From CAVORB01 sp963698495 (GTDB taxonomy: Bacteria; Pseudomonadota; Gammaproteobacteria; Chromatiales; Chromatiaceae): 64,000 nt of DNA. The position numbers and the translations under genes were made by a program. Below the pieces are notes generated by a model. The model saw only the letters and a program-made list of their open reading frames with translations. It was not told where the DNA came from and ran no database searches. Positions 25,359 to 33,894 of the stretch are shown in pieces; the first letter of the stretch is position 1, and each line of letters begins with the position of its first letter. Where the stretch lies: contig CAVORB010000046.1 of NCBI GenBank assembly GCA_963698495.1, positions 62,001 to 126,000 of the forward strand, written 5' to 3'.

Positions 25359-26530
25359 TCCCCGTTGCCGTCCTCCTCGGCGCGGGCGAGCACGTCGATC
25401 AGGGTCTGCAGGACGAGGTTGGTGGCCTTGTCCTTGTCCTCGTTGATGATGATCGGAGTGCCCGCGCGGTCGGCCTCCGAAAGAAGATACGCCTGCAGCC
25501 GCCAGACGTGCTCGAAATTGGCCACATGAGCCTTGGCGCCCCGCTCCGGCGCCTCGTGGCGGCGCCCTGACAGGCGTTGACGCAGCTCCTCCGGCTTCAG
25601 CACCCCCAGCATGATATGCACCACCACCGCATCGGAGATGTGCTCGATGCGTTCCGGCAGCTCGGGGTGGATGTGCACCCCCTCGAGAATCAGCGAAACC
25701 CGCTCGCGGATGGCCCGCCCGATGACCGCCTCGCACGGTACCGCCAACAGCTCGGCCTGGCGCTGATAACCCGCGGCGAGCAGCTCGTCCGGGTCGTCCG
25801 TGCCGGAGCTCCTTGCCGGAAACGCGCGCCAGGCGTCGAAGGACGACCGGTGCAGCACCGGCAGCAATCTCTCCGGGATAAGCATGCGCATGACCTCGCG
25901 CAGCATGTCTGTCGACTGGGTGCGAACGATGCCCAGGCGGTGCGCGAGCTCCGTGGCCACGGTGCTCTTGCCGCTGCCGGTGGTGCCGCCCACGAGCAGG
26001 ATCAGCGGACGCCCGCTGTGGTTGAACTCCATCCACACCCGGTAACGCTCGCCGGCGCGCTCGCCGAAGTGCGCCTCCAGGCAATTCTGCGTGAGCTCGC
26101 GCAGCTGGCGGCTGGTGATCTCCCACAGCTGCTTCTCCGCGAGCGCGTCGAGGATCATGCCGCTTGCCTTGGACGCCTGCTCCTCGCTGAGTCCGCATGC
26201 GGAAAGGCAGCGCACGTGCTCGGTGCGCGAAAAGGGCTGCAGCTCGCCATCTGACTTACGGACCAGGATTCCGCTCGCCGGCGTGCGCGCGGCATCATAA
26301 GACTCCGCAACCGCGGCAGGGAAGTGTTCGACCAAATACTCGCGGACGAGGACGCGCAGCTCGTCGTTGGTGATACTCTCGACCTCGCCGAGCCGCTGGC
26401 GGATATCGGACGCGGCCTTGTACGCCTGCTCGAAGGCCAAGCCGGCGTCGTTCAGGGATCTGGTCAGAATCCCCCGCAGGAAGGGTACCGGGCTGCCCCC
26501 GGCTCCTTCTATCACATAGATCTTCGCCAT
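25355..26530 (-). CDS. 2-phosphoglycerate kinase-like protein with ATP-cone domains
   Basis: A 391-residue protein: an N-terminal cone-like region (1-75), a second ATP-cone-type domain (about 87-165, ILVRKSDGELQPFSR) and a P-loop kinase domain (Walker A GGTTGSGKST at 181-190, then RLGIVRTQSTDMLREVMR and ILEGVHIHPEL). The kinase part resembles archaeal 2-phosphoglycerate kinases, which make cyclic 2,3-diphosphoglycerate precursors. The bacterial substrate is unknown. ATP-cones usually sense ATP/dATP, so nucleotide-gated activity is plausible. It converges on pstB2, and repeat copy B ends 13 bases before its start. Confidence 0.8.
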   Translation of the reverse strand: MAKIYVIEGAGGSPVPFLRGILTRSLNDAGLAFEQAYKAASDIRQRLGEVESITNDELRVLVREYLVEHFPAAVAESYDAARTPASGILVRKSDGELQPFSRTEHVRCLSACGLSEEQASKASGMILDALAEKQLWEITSRQLRELTQNCLEAHFGERAGERYRVWMEFNHSGRPLILLVGGTTGSGKSTVATELAHRLGIVRTQSTDMLREVMRMLIPERLLPVLHRSSFDAWRAFPARSSGTDDPDELLAAGYQRQAELLAVPCEAVIGRAIRERVSLILEGVHIHPELPERIEHISDAVVVHIMLGVLKPEELRQRLSGRRHEAPERGAKAHVANFEHVWRLQAYLLSEADRAGTPIIINEDKDKATNLVLQTLIDVLARAEEDGNGD

Positions 26531-26543
26531 CGTTTTTCCCTAA

Positions 26544-26694
26544 GGAGACGCTGATTATTGGCCATCCTGGCCAAAATCAGCACGTCACCCAAGAAGCGTG
26601 GTTCTTGGATGGCTACATTTTCAACCGCTTACGCGCTCGAAAATGGCGTCACATCCCTGTGTCGCGGAAAACGCTGATTAATTCAGCGTTTTCC
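26544..26694 (-). repeat. Dispersed multi-hairpin repeat, copy B
   Basis: The best-preserved copy, in reverse orientation. Read on the minus strand it opens with a perfect 12-base palindrome (GGAAAACGCTGA / TCAGCGTTTTCC, loop ATTAA), then hairpins GCGACACA / TGTGACGC, CATTTTC / GAAAATG, CCAAGAA / TTCTTGG, and ends with CTGATTTTGGCCA / TGGCCAATAATCAG. It forms the 5' leader of the kinase-like gene. Confidence 0.85.
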
Positions 26695-26829
26695 TAACTC
26701 GGGCGAGACCGAAATCAACACCGCGAAACACCAGGACGCCGGCCACTCTGCTCGTCATTAAACGGAAACCTATCAACGATATGCTTGAGCCGTCAAAAAC
26801 TTCGCGACGGACTCTACGGAGAGCAACCA

Positions 26830-27381
26830 ATGGCTGACTCTATGTCTAGTTCCAAGGGCAAACCCGTTCTGGTCGCTTTGGATCTTTCCGAGCGCTTCGA
26901 GGCATGCCTGCGTCACGGTTCGGAGATGGCGACCAAGTTCGGTCAACCTCTGCTGTTGGTTCACGTGGTCCACGAGACGGCAGAGACGACCGGTATGTAC
27001 CGGCGCAACCACGGTGCAAGGGATACGACTCCCTTGCGCGATATCGCCCGCGTCATGGTCGAGGAGCGGCTGGCGGCCTTTCGCGAGGCAGACAATGTGC
27101 TCAACGCCATACGCGACATCCGCGTCGTCGTCGTGGAGGGCGTGCCCGAGACCCGCATCCTAGAGCTTGCGGAGCGCTTCGGCACAAGCATGATCGTCAT
27201 GTGCAGCCATAACCGGCGTGGCCTGGGCCGCTGGCTCTATGGGTCCGCCACGGAATCGGTTGTCCGGCACGCGCCCTGCCCGGTAGTCGTGATCGGCCAC
27301 GGCGAAGCCCCCTTCGCTCCACTCACGATCCATCGGCCCACGACTCAAGGCGTCACCGCCACCGAGCCGCTAGGCGCTTAG
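26830..27381 (+). CDS. Universal stress protein (UspA family)
   Basis: A 183-residue UspA-domain protein: VLVALDLSERFEACLRHGSEMA at the N-terminus (split around residue 20), a middle region with VVVEGVPETRILELAERF, and the ATP-binding style motif MCSHNRRGLGRWLYGSATESVVRHAPCPVVVIG (in parts). GGAGAGC precedes the chosen ATG. It stands alone between two repeat copies and next to the phosphate genes. Binding partner unknown. Confidence 0.88.
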   Translation: MADSMSSSKGKPVLVALDLSERFEACLRHGSEMATKFGQPLLLVHVVHETAETTGMYRRNHGARDTTPLRDIARVMVEERLAAFREADNVLNAIRDIRVVVVEGVPETRILELAERFGTSMIVMCSHNRRGLGRWLYGSATESVVRHAPCPVVVIGHGEAPFAPLTIHRPTTQGVTATEPLGA

Positions 27382-27527
27382 GAACGCTGATCTGTTCAGC
27401 GCTTCCCGCGACACATGGATGTGACGCGACGCAAACGCATGAGCGATTGAAGTGAAGCCACCCAAGAACCTGGGTTCTTGGGTGGTTTGCTGATTTCGAC
27501 CGGGAGAGCCGAAGAATCAGCGCCTCC
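27381..27527 (+). repeat. Dispersed multi-hairpin repeat, copy C
   Basis: Forward copy whose first base coincides with the usp stop codon. Hairpins: GCTGA / TCAGC, GCGACACA / TGTGACGC, a degenerate third hairpin, a perfect CCACCCAAGAAC / GTTCTTGGGTGG, and GCTGATT / AATCAGC. Changes relative to other copies fall on both arms. Confidence 0.85.
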
Positions 27528-27627
27528 CCGGAATCGAAGCGTTTTGGGCGCCGGGCTGGCAATGACAGGAGAAGTGCCGGGCGCGCCCTGAGACTTGATT
27601 GCCGTGCCCAGCGATTTCGAGCCGCGA

Positions 27628-29424
27628 TCAGGCGGCTTCCGCCTCGCGCTCCGGCACTGACTCGACCGTCTTGGCCATGCGCTTAGCGAAGTAGTAGATG
27701 CGCTTGAGCTTCTCGATGATGTCCATCTCGATCGTATAAGCCGGTATACGGTTGGGCTCCTCCGCCACCAGGCGCTGCGCCTGATGCGCCGCCGCGGACT
27801 CCGCAATCTGCGTGATCTCCTGTTTCATGGATGTCACGGTCTGGGCAGCCACCTCGTTCTTCTGCGCCACCGCCTGCACCGCCGACCACACGGCCTTGTT
27901 GACCGCCTCATGGAAGCCCATCAGCACCTCCTGGGTGGGCTTGCTGATCTTGACCCGCTCGTCGATACGCTCGTTACCCAGCACCACGAGGTTCGTCTCG
28001 ATGGTGTCGCCGATGTTCTCCAAGTCGTTCACGGCCTCCATCAGGCGCAGGAACTCGGCGCTCTGGGTTTCCGTCAGCGACTGTCCGCTGATCTTCCCCA
28101 GATACCCGATGATCTGAGCATGAAGAACATCGACGTTGTCGTCCATGCGCTGGATGGCGGCCAGTTGTTCCTTATTGCCCGCGATGATCGCCGGCATGAT
28201 CTTCGACATCATCTCCTGCACCCGCTCGCCCATGTGCAGCACCTCCAGACGCACCCGGTCCAGTGCCAGGGAGGGCGTGGAAAGCAGCTCCTCGTCAAGG
28301 TACTTGGCGCGAACCACCAACGCCTCCTCCTCCAGCGGTCGGTCGGGTACCAGCCACTCGACCAGGCGCGCCAGCTGCCCGGTGAACCAGATGAAGATCA
28401 CCGTGTTGGCAACGTTGAAGATGGTGTGGGCATTCGCGATCTGACGCGGCGCCTCCGCCGCCAGGCGCTCGGTCCCGGAGAGCGACGGATCGGCGGGAGA
28501 GATCCACTGCACGAAGGCCGCGAGCTGGTCGATGAATCCGAGCCAAACCAGCACGCCGGCGACGTTGAACAGGACATGGACCAGGGCCGCGCGCACCGCC
28601 TCCCGAGGTTTACCGATGGAGGCCAGCAAGGCGGTTACGCAGGTCCCGATGTTGGCGCCGAAGGCAAGCGCGATACCCGTCGGCAGCGTGATGAAACCCT
28701 GACTTGCCATCACGATCACGATGCCGGTCGTGGCCGAGGACGACTGGACCAGGCCGGTGAATGCGGCCGCGACCAGGATTCCGACGAGCGGGTTCTCCAT
28801 GGTCTTCATCAGGTCCAGGAAGGGCTGATAGCTGCGCAGCGGGCTCATGGCGTCGCTCATGACGCTCATGCCGAAGAAGATCAGGCCGAGCCCCATGAGC
28901 ATGCCGCCGTACTGCTTGGTTCGCTCGTTCTTGGAGGCGAAGAGCATGGTGAAACCCACGCCGATCATCAGCAGCGCCGCCTTGGTGACCTTGAAGGCCA
29001 CGATCTGCGCCGTGATGGTGGTGCCGATGTTCGCACCCATGATGACGCCGATGGATTGCGCCAAGGACATGAGACCGGCGGTGATGAAGCCCACCACCAG
29101 CACGGTGGTGACCGACGAGGACTGGATGATGGCGGTGACGAAGGCGCCTGTGATGGCGCCCATGAAGCGGTTGGTGGTGAGCTTGGCGAGGATGTCCTTC
29201 ATGCGCTCGCCGGCCACCGCCTTGAGCGCGTCGGACATCATCTCCATGCCGTAAAGGAACAGGGCCAGTCCGCCGAAGAGCCCCATGGTCATGACCGCCC
29301 AATCGATCCCTCCGTCGTCGCTGCCGGCCCAGGCGCTGGAGGCCAGGCCGAGCAGCAATAACCCAATGCCGAGGGTGGAGGGAGCGGGAATTGGTAGTCG
29401 AAGCAGATACTTGGGCGTGAACAT
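27628..29424 (-). CDS. NptA-type Na+/phosphate cotransporter with PhoU domain (copy 1)
   Basis: A 598-residue protein: a signal-like N-terminal helix, two inverted Na_Pi_cotrans repeats with the paired QSSSVTT (from Q101) and QSSSATT (from Q227) motifs, GANIGT motifs, and a C-terminal PhoU-like helical domain (about 370-590; LMEAVNDLENIGDTIETNLV). It imports or exports phosphate coupled to Na+; the PhoU tail probably regulates it. All paired motifs are intact. It is transcribed alone, 74 bases downstream of a usp gene on the same strand. Confidence 0.92.
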   Translation of the reverse strand: MFTPKYLLRLPIPAPSTLGIGLLLLGLASSAWAGSDDGGIDWAVMTMGLFGGLALFLYGMEMMSDALKAVAGERMKDILAKLTTNRFMGAITGAFVTAIIQSSSVTTVLVVGFITAGLMSLAQSIGVIMGANIGTTITAQIVAFKVTKAALLMIGVGFTMLFASKNERTKQYGGMLMGLGLIFFGMSVMSDAMSPLRSYQPFLDLMKTMENPLVGILVAAAFTGLVQSSSATTGIVIVMASQGFITLPTGIALAFGANIGTCVTALLASIGKPREAVRAALVHVLFNVAGVLVWLGFIDQLAAFVQWISPADPSLSGTERLAAEAPRQIANAHTIFNVANTVIFIWFTGQLARLVEWLVPDRPLEEEALVVRAKYLDEELLSTPSLALDRVRLEVLHMGERVQEMMSKIMPAIIAGNKEQLAAIQRMDDNVDVLHAQIIGYLGKISGQSLTETQSAEFLRLMEAVNDLENIGDTIETNLVVLGNERIDERVKISKPTQEVLMGFHEAVNKAVWSAVQAVAQKNEVAAQTVTSMKQEITQIAESAAAHQAQRLVAEEPNRIPAYTIEMDIIEKLKRIYYFAKRMAKTVESVPEREAEAA

Positions 29425-29499
29425 AGGCTGAAATCCGGCTGTGCGACGTTGGGGTGGGAGCCCGCGCCGGGTTAGGCGCGACGCGGGCGTCGTATAGGC

Positions 29500-29970
29500 C
29501 TAGGAGCGGGCCTTGACCACGGTGACGGGTATCTTGGCGAAGTGGACGATACGCTCGGCGACCGAGCCCATCACGAGATGCTTGATACCGGTGAGCCCCT
29601 TGCTGCCGATAACGATCATGCTGGCGTTCTTCTTCTCCGCAACCTCGAGTATCCTCGCGGTCGGCAGCCCCTTGACCAGCATCGAATCGAGCTTCTTCAG
29701 CTTCTTCAGCTCCGGATGATCCTTCACTACCCGGGCCAGGAACTCCTCGAGCATTTCCGCTGCGCCGTCCTCGATGCGGTGCAGCTGCTTCTTCTTCAGC
29801 GCCCGCGCGTAGTAACCGGGCATCTCCCCGGGGTCATGCACCACGTGCAGAACGAGCAGCGACCGCCCGAGGCAAGCCGCAAGCCCAACCGCGGTCACCA
29901 GCGCCGCCTCCGAGTGCACGGAAAAGTCGACCGGCACGAGGATGGGGGAGTCTTGGCCTTTGTCAGTCAT
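29500..29970 (-). CDS. Universal stress protein (UspA family)
   Basis: A 156-residue UspA-domain protein: ILVPVDFSVHSEAALVTAV, LLVLHVVHDP, LVKGLPTARILEVAEKKNASMIVIGSKG (in parts) and GSVAERIVHFAKIPVTVV, including the G-2x-G-9x-G(S/T) nucleotide-binding pattern. I start it at the ATG encoding MTDKGQDSP; sequence further upstream is not Usp-like. It may be cotranscribed with the NptA gene after it. A Pho-box-like element about 160 bases upstream points toward it. Confidence 0.9.
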   Translation of the reverse strand: MTDKGQDSPILVPVDFSVHSEAALVTAVGLAACLGRSLLVLHVVHDPGEMPGYYARALKKKQLHRIEDGAAEMLEEFLARVVKDHPELKKLKKLDSMLVKGLPTARILEVAEKKNASMIVIGSKGLTGIKHLVMGSVAERIVHFAKIPVTVVKARS

Positions 29971-30127
29971 TGTCGTGATCCTAAATTCTTGATGCGGGAA
30001 AGCGCGGTTCGCATGTCGGTGCAGGGATCCCCTTCCACTTGCCACGGAAGCGCTGCGGTCAAACCCATGCGCGTCTGGCGTCCACCCATTCGACGCGCGC
30101 AGCGCTCTGCAAGATCGCCGTCGATAT

Positions 30128-30146
30128 TATTACAGCTAAATGACGG
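30128..30146 (-). promoter_or_regulatory. Candidate Pho box upstream of usp
   Basis: On the minus strand CCGTCATTTAGCTGTAATA gives CGTCATT and TGTAATA 11 bases apart, close to the CTGTCAT-N4-CTGTCAT consensus and oriented toward the usp gene. It partly overlaps one arm of a 13-bp hairpin. Confidence 0.55.
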
Positions 30147-30168
30147 AACCGTAAGGGTTCCGTCATTT
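30138..30168. terminator. 13-bp hairpin after the FHA-like/phosphatase gene
   Basis: A perfect stem AAATGACGGAACC / GGTTCCGTCATTT with a five-base loop lies downstream of the FHA-like/phosphatase gene on the minus strand. T-tracts on both sides are only three bases, so it may be bidirectional but weak. Confidence 0.6.
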
Positions 30169-30256
30169 TCTCGGGCGAAAGCAGCTTCTTGCCTGCCGCG
30201 GGTGCGCTTGGTAGCTCGTTGCCGGTCGGCCGGGGCGCCACGGCAGCGATAGGGGT

Positions 30257-31723
30257 TCAGCGGTCTCGCGCGGCGATGCGATTGAAGGCGCTGTGCAAGG
30301 GCTCGACCGGATATCGGAGCGGAACCAAGCGGCTTCCCACTTGCGCGATGACGCCGACCCAACCCGGATGCGCCCCGAAGACGACGTGATGGTGTGCGAT
30401 TCCCCCGGCCTCCGGCCACAGGGTGTCGTCCGTGGACAGGGGGGTGTGCCCCACGATGAAGGCGGCGTCGGCGTCGACTTCCAAAGAGCGGCGGAAACGC
30501 TTCACGTCCCCGCGACCGTAACCGCTGGGGGAATTGGGTTTTCGCAGACGCACGTGGGTGAGCTCGTACTCCAGCTTCGGGTGCTGCCGGATATTCACCA
30601 CCATGTCCCGCGACACCTTGCTGCTCGGCGCCCCGGCATGACAAGCGACCGCGCCCCGTGACAGGGCCACGTAGGGCAGCATGTCATAGAGACTGGACAT
30701 GGCGCGCGCATACTTCGCGCCCCGGGCCTCGTGCAGTGCCTGCTCCCAGAGCAGCCCCTGGGGCACGCCGCCCTTGCTGATGTCCTCCGAGAAGCTGTCG
30801 TGATTACCGCGTAGATGGAAGACGCGGCCCGGGAACGCCAGCTTGAGCAGGAACAGGATGTCCATCATCAGCATCGAACTGTCCATGCGCTCCTCCTCCC
30901 CCTCCTCGTCCGGATGCACCGCGTCGCCCAGGAAGACGAGTGCTCCCGTGCCCTCCTCGAGCGCTTCCAGAAATCCGTTCTGGGTCAGCACGACCAGCAG
31001 GTTGTCGATACGGGCGTGAAGATCCCCGACGAAAAACGCGTTCAGCTCGTCGGGAACGACCACCAATCCCCCGCAGTGTCCCTCGGCATCCATGGCCTGC
31101 CGGTCTTCGCGCTCCATCGTCTTCATGACCTCAAGGATCAACTCCATCGCATCCTCGCGCGGTAGCGGTGCCAGCGGCACCGGCAGCAGCCGTGTCAGAC
31201 GCTCGAGCTTCCCGCGCCGCCATTCGGCGAGTCGGTTACAAGCACTGTCCGCGGACAGCGGTGACAGACAGGTGCCGTGTCCTGGAGCCCTGTCCTTGAG
31301 CACCAGCCCTTTGTCGGTAAACTTGATGCGCAGATGGCTCTCGGCAACCGACCTCGGATACCGCAGCACATCCTGTTGCAGCGCGTCCTCCCGACCCAGG
31401 GTCATGGCGTCGCCCGGGCCGAGACGATAGAAACCATTGATGCCCTCGAAATAGTGCTCGGGGTCGATCAGCAGATAGGCACCGTTGTGGCTAGACCCGC
31501 CGTCCGCGGTCATCGTCGCCTCGGGCAAGAGGTTGAGGCGCTTGCCGTCCTCGCCGCCAAGCACCAGCTGCAGCGGCGGCAGCGGGTACGGAAGCCTGAC
31601 CTTCTCGTCTCCCAGGCGAACGGAGCTCTCGAGGCGTACGTCCTCGCAATCGCCCAGATCGGCGACCAGGTCGCGAAAGCGCCGCAAGAAGCCTTTTGGC
31701 GCGGTGTCAATCGGCTCGGACAT
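30257..31723 (-). CDS. FHA-like domain fused to a PPP-family metallophosphatase
   Basis: A 488-residue protein. An FHA-like domain occupies about 85-165 (LGRE at 109-112, H130 in VAESHLRI, GHGTCLS), with Ala in place of the usual Ser of SxxH. A PPP-type phosphatase domain follows: GDLHAR (233-238), GDAVH (266-270), GNHD (306-309), CHAGAP and VGHTPLS, which together supply the two-metal site. The start is the ATG encoding MSEPIDTAPKG; sequence upstream in the frame belongs to the overlapping neighbour gene. It probably dephosphorylates a phosphoprotein bound through the FHA-like domain. The start overlaps the P-loop gene by 17 bases. Confidence 0.8.
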   Translation of the reverse strand: MSEPIDTAPKGFLRRFRDLVADLGDCEDVRLESSVRLGDEKVRLPYPLPPLQLVLGGEDGKRLNLLPEATMTADGGSSHNGAYLLIDPEHYFEGINGFYRLGPGDAMTLGREDALQQDVLRYPRSVAESHLRIKFTDKGLVLKDRAPGHGTCLSPLSADSACNRLAEWRRGKLERLTRLLPVPLAPLPREDAMELILEVMKTMEREDRQAMDAEGHCGGLVVVPDELNAFFVGDLHARIDNLLVVLTQNGFLEALEEGTGALVFLGDAVHPDEEGEEERMDSSMLMMDILFLLKLAFPGRVFHLRGNHDSFSEDISKGGVPQGLLWEQALHEARGAKYARAMSSLYDMLPYVALSRGAVACHAGAPSSKVSRDMVVNIRQHPKLEYELTHVRLRKPNSPSGYGRGDVKRFRRSLEVDADAAFIVGHTPLSTDDTLWPEAGGIAHHHVVFGAHPGWVGVIAQVGSRLVPLRYPVEPLHSAFNRIAARDR

Positions 31724-32357
31724 GCTCTGAATCGTTTGCCTCGCAAATAATCCGGCACGGCGCGGCGTCGAGATCCTGACGCACGTACACCGCCATGCCC
31801 TGCCGGTGAAAAAATTTCGCCGTCTGCCCAAATACCTCGACCTGACGCCGGATCTGTCCCAGGTCCAGGTGCGCGTCGACCGGGTGGGTACCCAGCCGCG
31901 AACGCTCCTGCCGCAGCCGGAAAATGGTCTCCGGGGCGGGCAGCAGAAACTCGAACACGAACCGCGCCCGCCAGTTGACGGACAGCAGGAAACGCTTGGG
32001 CGGAGGCAGCTCAATCCGATCTGGGTCTAGCTCGAGCCGATCCCAAGACGAGAGCCAATCCGGCTCGAACATCGCGAGCGCCTCTTCACGCCCGACGAAC
32101 GGGAGGCCCAGATGGATCTCCCGCGGGCGCAGCGAGAGAGACTGCGCCTTCCACCAACCCTTGAGGGTGAGATCGATGTACCCCTCCTCCGGCCAGCCGC
32201 CGATGCGGCTGATCAGGGTTGTCTTACCCGAGCCCGGGGGGCCAGTGACGATGAGCTGGCGAAACTTGACCTCCGGCGGAAACAGGACGCCCTTGATGCT
32301 CTGGCAGTCCTGGACCGGCTCCAGGCGAAGATCAAGCATCTCCAGCATGTCCGTCAT
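31707..32357 (-). CDS. P-loop NTPase partner of the FHA-like/phosphatase protein
   Basis: A 216-residue protein with Walker A GPPGSGKT at 39-46 and then IDLTLKGWW and LGLPFVGREEALAMFE. No clear Walker B is visible, and the C-terminal half has PEIDxxLGQIRRQVEVFGQT-like helices and ends RADxx-type. The family is one often annotated as a 'serine/threonine phosphatase-associated' ATPase; I do not assign a function. The start is uncertain between the ATG at 32357 and one four codons later. Overlap with the phosphatase gene indicates one translational unit and probably a complex. Confidence 0.7.
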   Translation of the reverse strand: MTDMLEMLDLRLEPVQDCQSIKGVLFPPEVKFRQLIVTGPPGSGKTTLISRIGGWPEEGYIDLTLKGWWKAQSLSLRPREIHLGLPFVGREEALAMFEPDWLSSWDRLELDPDRIELPPPKRFLLSVNWRARFVFEFLLPAPETIFRLRQERSRLGTHPVDAHLDLGQIRRQVEVFGQTAKFFHRQGMAVYVRQDLDAAPCRIICEANDSEHVRAD

Positions 32358-32539
32358 GCCGATACCGCGCTTATGAGGAATGTCAGACCGGCCTGCATCC
32401 AACACCTCTGGAAAAGATCGAGGGACGTCACGGGACCGGAATCCCGCGCACGCCCCTCGCAGTAGACAGGCAATCGGCTGCGCACTCGGCGCCCCAACGC
32501 CTCGTTCCGGCCACCGCAGGCGGCCAGGCCCAGGCTTCC

Positions 32540-33805
32540 TTAGCCGAAGATCCCCTTGAACAGGAAGAAGAACAAGGCCGCAAGAATAGCGCCCGCCGGA
32601 AGCGTGACAATCCAGGACACGACGATGTTCCCGATCACCCGCAGGTCCAAAGCGCCGATGCCGCGCGCGAGCCCGACACCCATGACCGCGCCGACAGCGA
32701 TGTGGGTGGTGGATACGGGCAAACCGGTCTTGGAGGCCAGCACCACGGTCGTTGCCGCCGCCAGGGTCGCGCAATAGCCGCGGGTGGGCGTGAGCTCCGT
32801 GATCTTGGTGCCGATGGTCTGCATGACCCGATAGCCCATGGTGGCCAGGCCGACGACGATACCCGCGCCGCCGAGGATCAGTATCCAAATAGGCAGCTCC
32901 GCCGACTGCCCCACCTGACCGCCGCTCTTGACGATGGAAACGACCGCGGCCAAGGGGCCAATACCGTTCGCCACGTCGTTGGACCCGTGCGCAAAGGCCA
33001 TGGCGCAGGCGGTGAAGATCATCATGGGCGTGAACACCTTCTCCACGCTCGCGTAGTGGAAGGTCTTATCGGCGGCCGTGTCCAGCTTGACCTTGTTGAT
33101 CAGCATCTTGCCAACGGCGGCGACGATGACACCGAAAATGACGGCCAGCACCAGGCTTTGAACCTCGGTGAACTCGAGCTTCAGGTGCTTGAGACCCTTA
33201 AAGAGGGTGACCAGGGCCACGATGAACCCGACCAGGAAGACGTACACGGGCCCCAATGCCTTCGCTTTCGCGAAGGGGTTGTCGGTATTCAGAATGAACT
33301 TACGGATGCTGAGCATCAACAGCAGGGCAATCACGCCGCCGAGCAGCGGGGACACCACCCAGCTCGCCGCGATCTGACCGATCTTGCCCCAGGCCACCGC
33401 GTCCATTCCGATGCCGGCGACCGCGAAACCGACGATGGCGCCGACAATGGAATGCGTGGTAGACACCGGCCAGCCGCGCGTCGAGGCTATCATCAGCCAG
33501 ATCGCTGCCGCCAACAGGGCCGCAAGCATGCCGTAGACGAGCAGCTCGGGATTCGCGGTAATGGGCGCCGGATCGATGATGCCCTTCCGGATGGTCTTGG
33601 TAACCGCGCCGCCCGCAATGAAGGCGCCGGCAAACTCGAAGATGGCGGCGATGATGATCGCCTGCTTGACGGTGATTGCACCCGAGCCCACCGACGTGCC
33701 CATGGCGTTGGCCACGTCGTTGGCGCCGATGCCCCAAGTCATGTAGAGGCCGAAGATGACGGCCATGACCAGGAAGACGGTTCCCCATTCAGCAATAATT
33801 TCCAT
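32540..33805 (-). CDS. pit: Pit-type inorganic phosphate permease (copy 1, long form)
   Basis: A 421-residue PiT-family transporter with duplicated signatures GIGANDVANAMGTSVG near the start and AHGSNDVANGIGPLAAV near 280, each with a matching PVSTTHxxVGA motif (WPVSTTHSIVGAI, LPVSTTHIAVGAV). It moves metal-phosphate or phosphate with protons or Na+. It lies downstream of, and 89 bases from, a DUF47 gene on the same strand, the usual regulator-permease pair. Confidence 0.93.
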   Translation of the reverse strand: MEIIAEWGTVFLVMAVIFGLYMTWGIGANDVANAMGTSVGSGAITVKQAIIIAAIFEFAGAFIAGGAVTKTIRKGIIDPAPITANPELLVYGMLAALLAAAIWLMIASTRGWPVSTTHSIVGAIVGFAVAGIGMDAVAWGKIGQIAASWVVSPLLGGVIALLLMLSIRKFILNTDNPFAKAKALGPVYVFLVGFIVALVTLFKGLKHLKLEFTEVQSLVLAVIFGVIVAAVGKMLINKVKLDTAADKTFHYASVEKVFTPMMIFTACAMAFAHGSNDVANGIGPLAAVVSIVKSGGQVGQSAELPIWILILGGAGIVVGLATMGYRVMQTIGTKITELTPTRGYCATLAAATTVVLASKTGLPVSTTHIAVGAVMGVGLARGIGALDLRVIGNIVVSWIVTLPAGAILAALFFFLFKGIFG

Positions 33806-33894
33806 GACTCCCCCAGAGAAAAGGTTTAATCGGATCCGCCGATGACGGACAGATGGCTCCGAAGCGGATCGTGATGCGGACGAAAGAACCCGGC

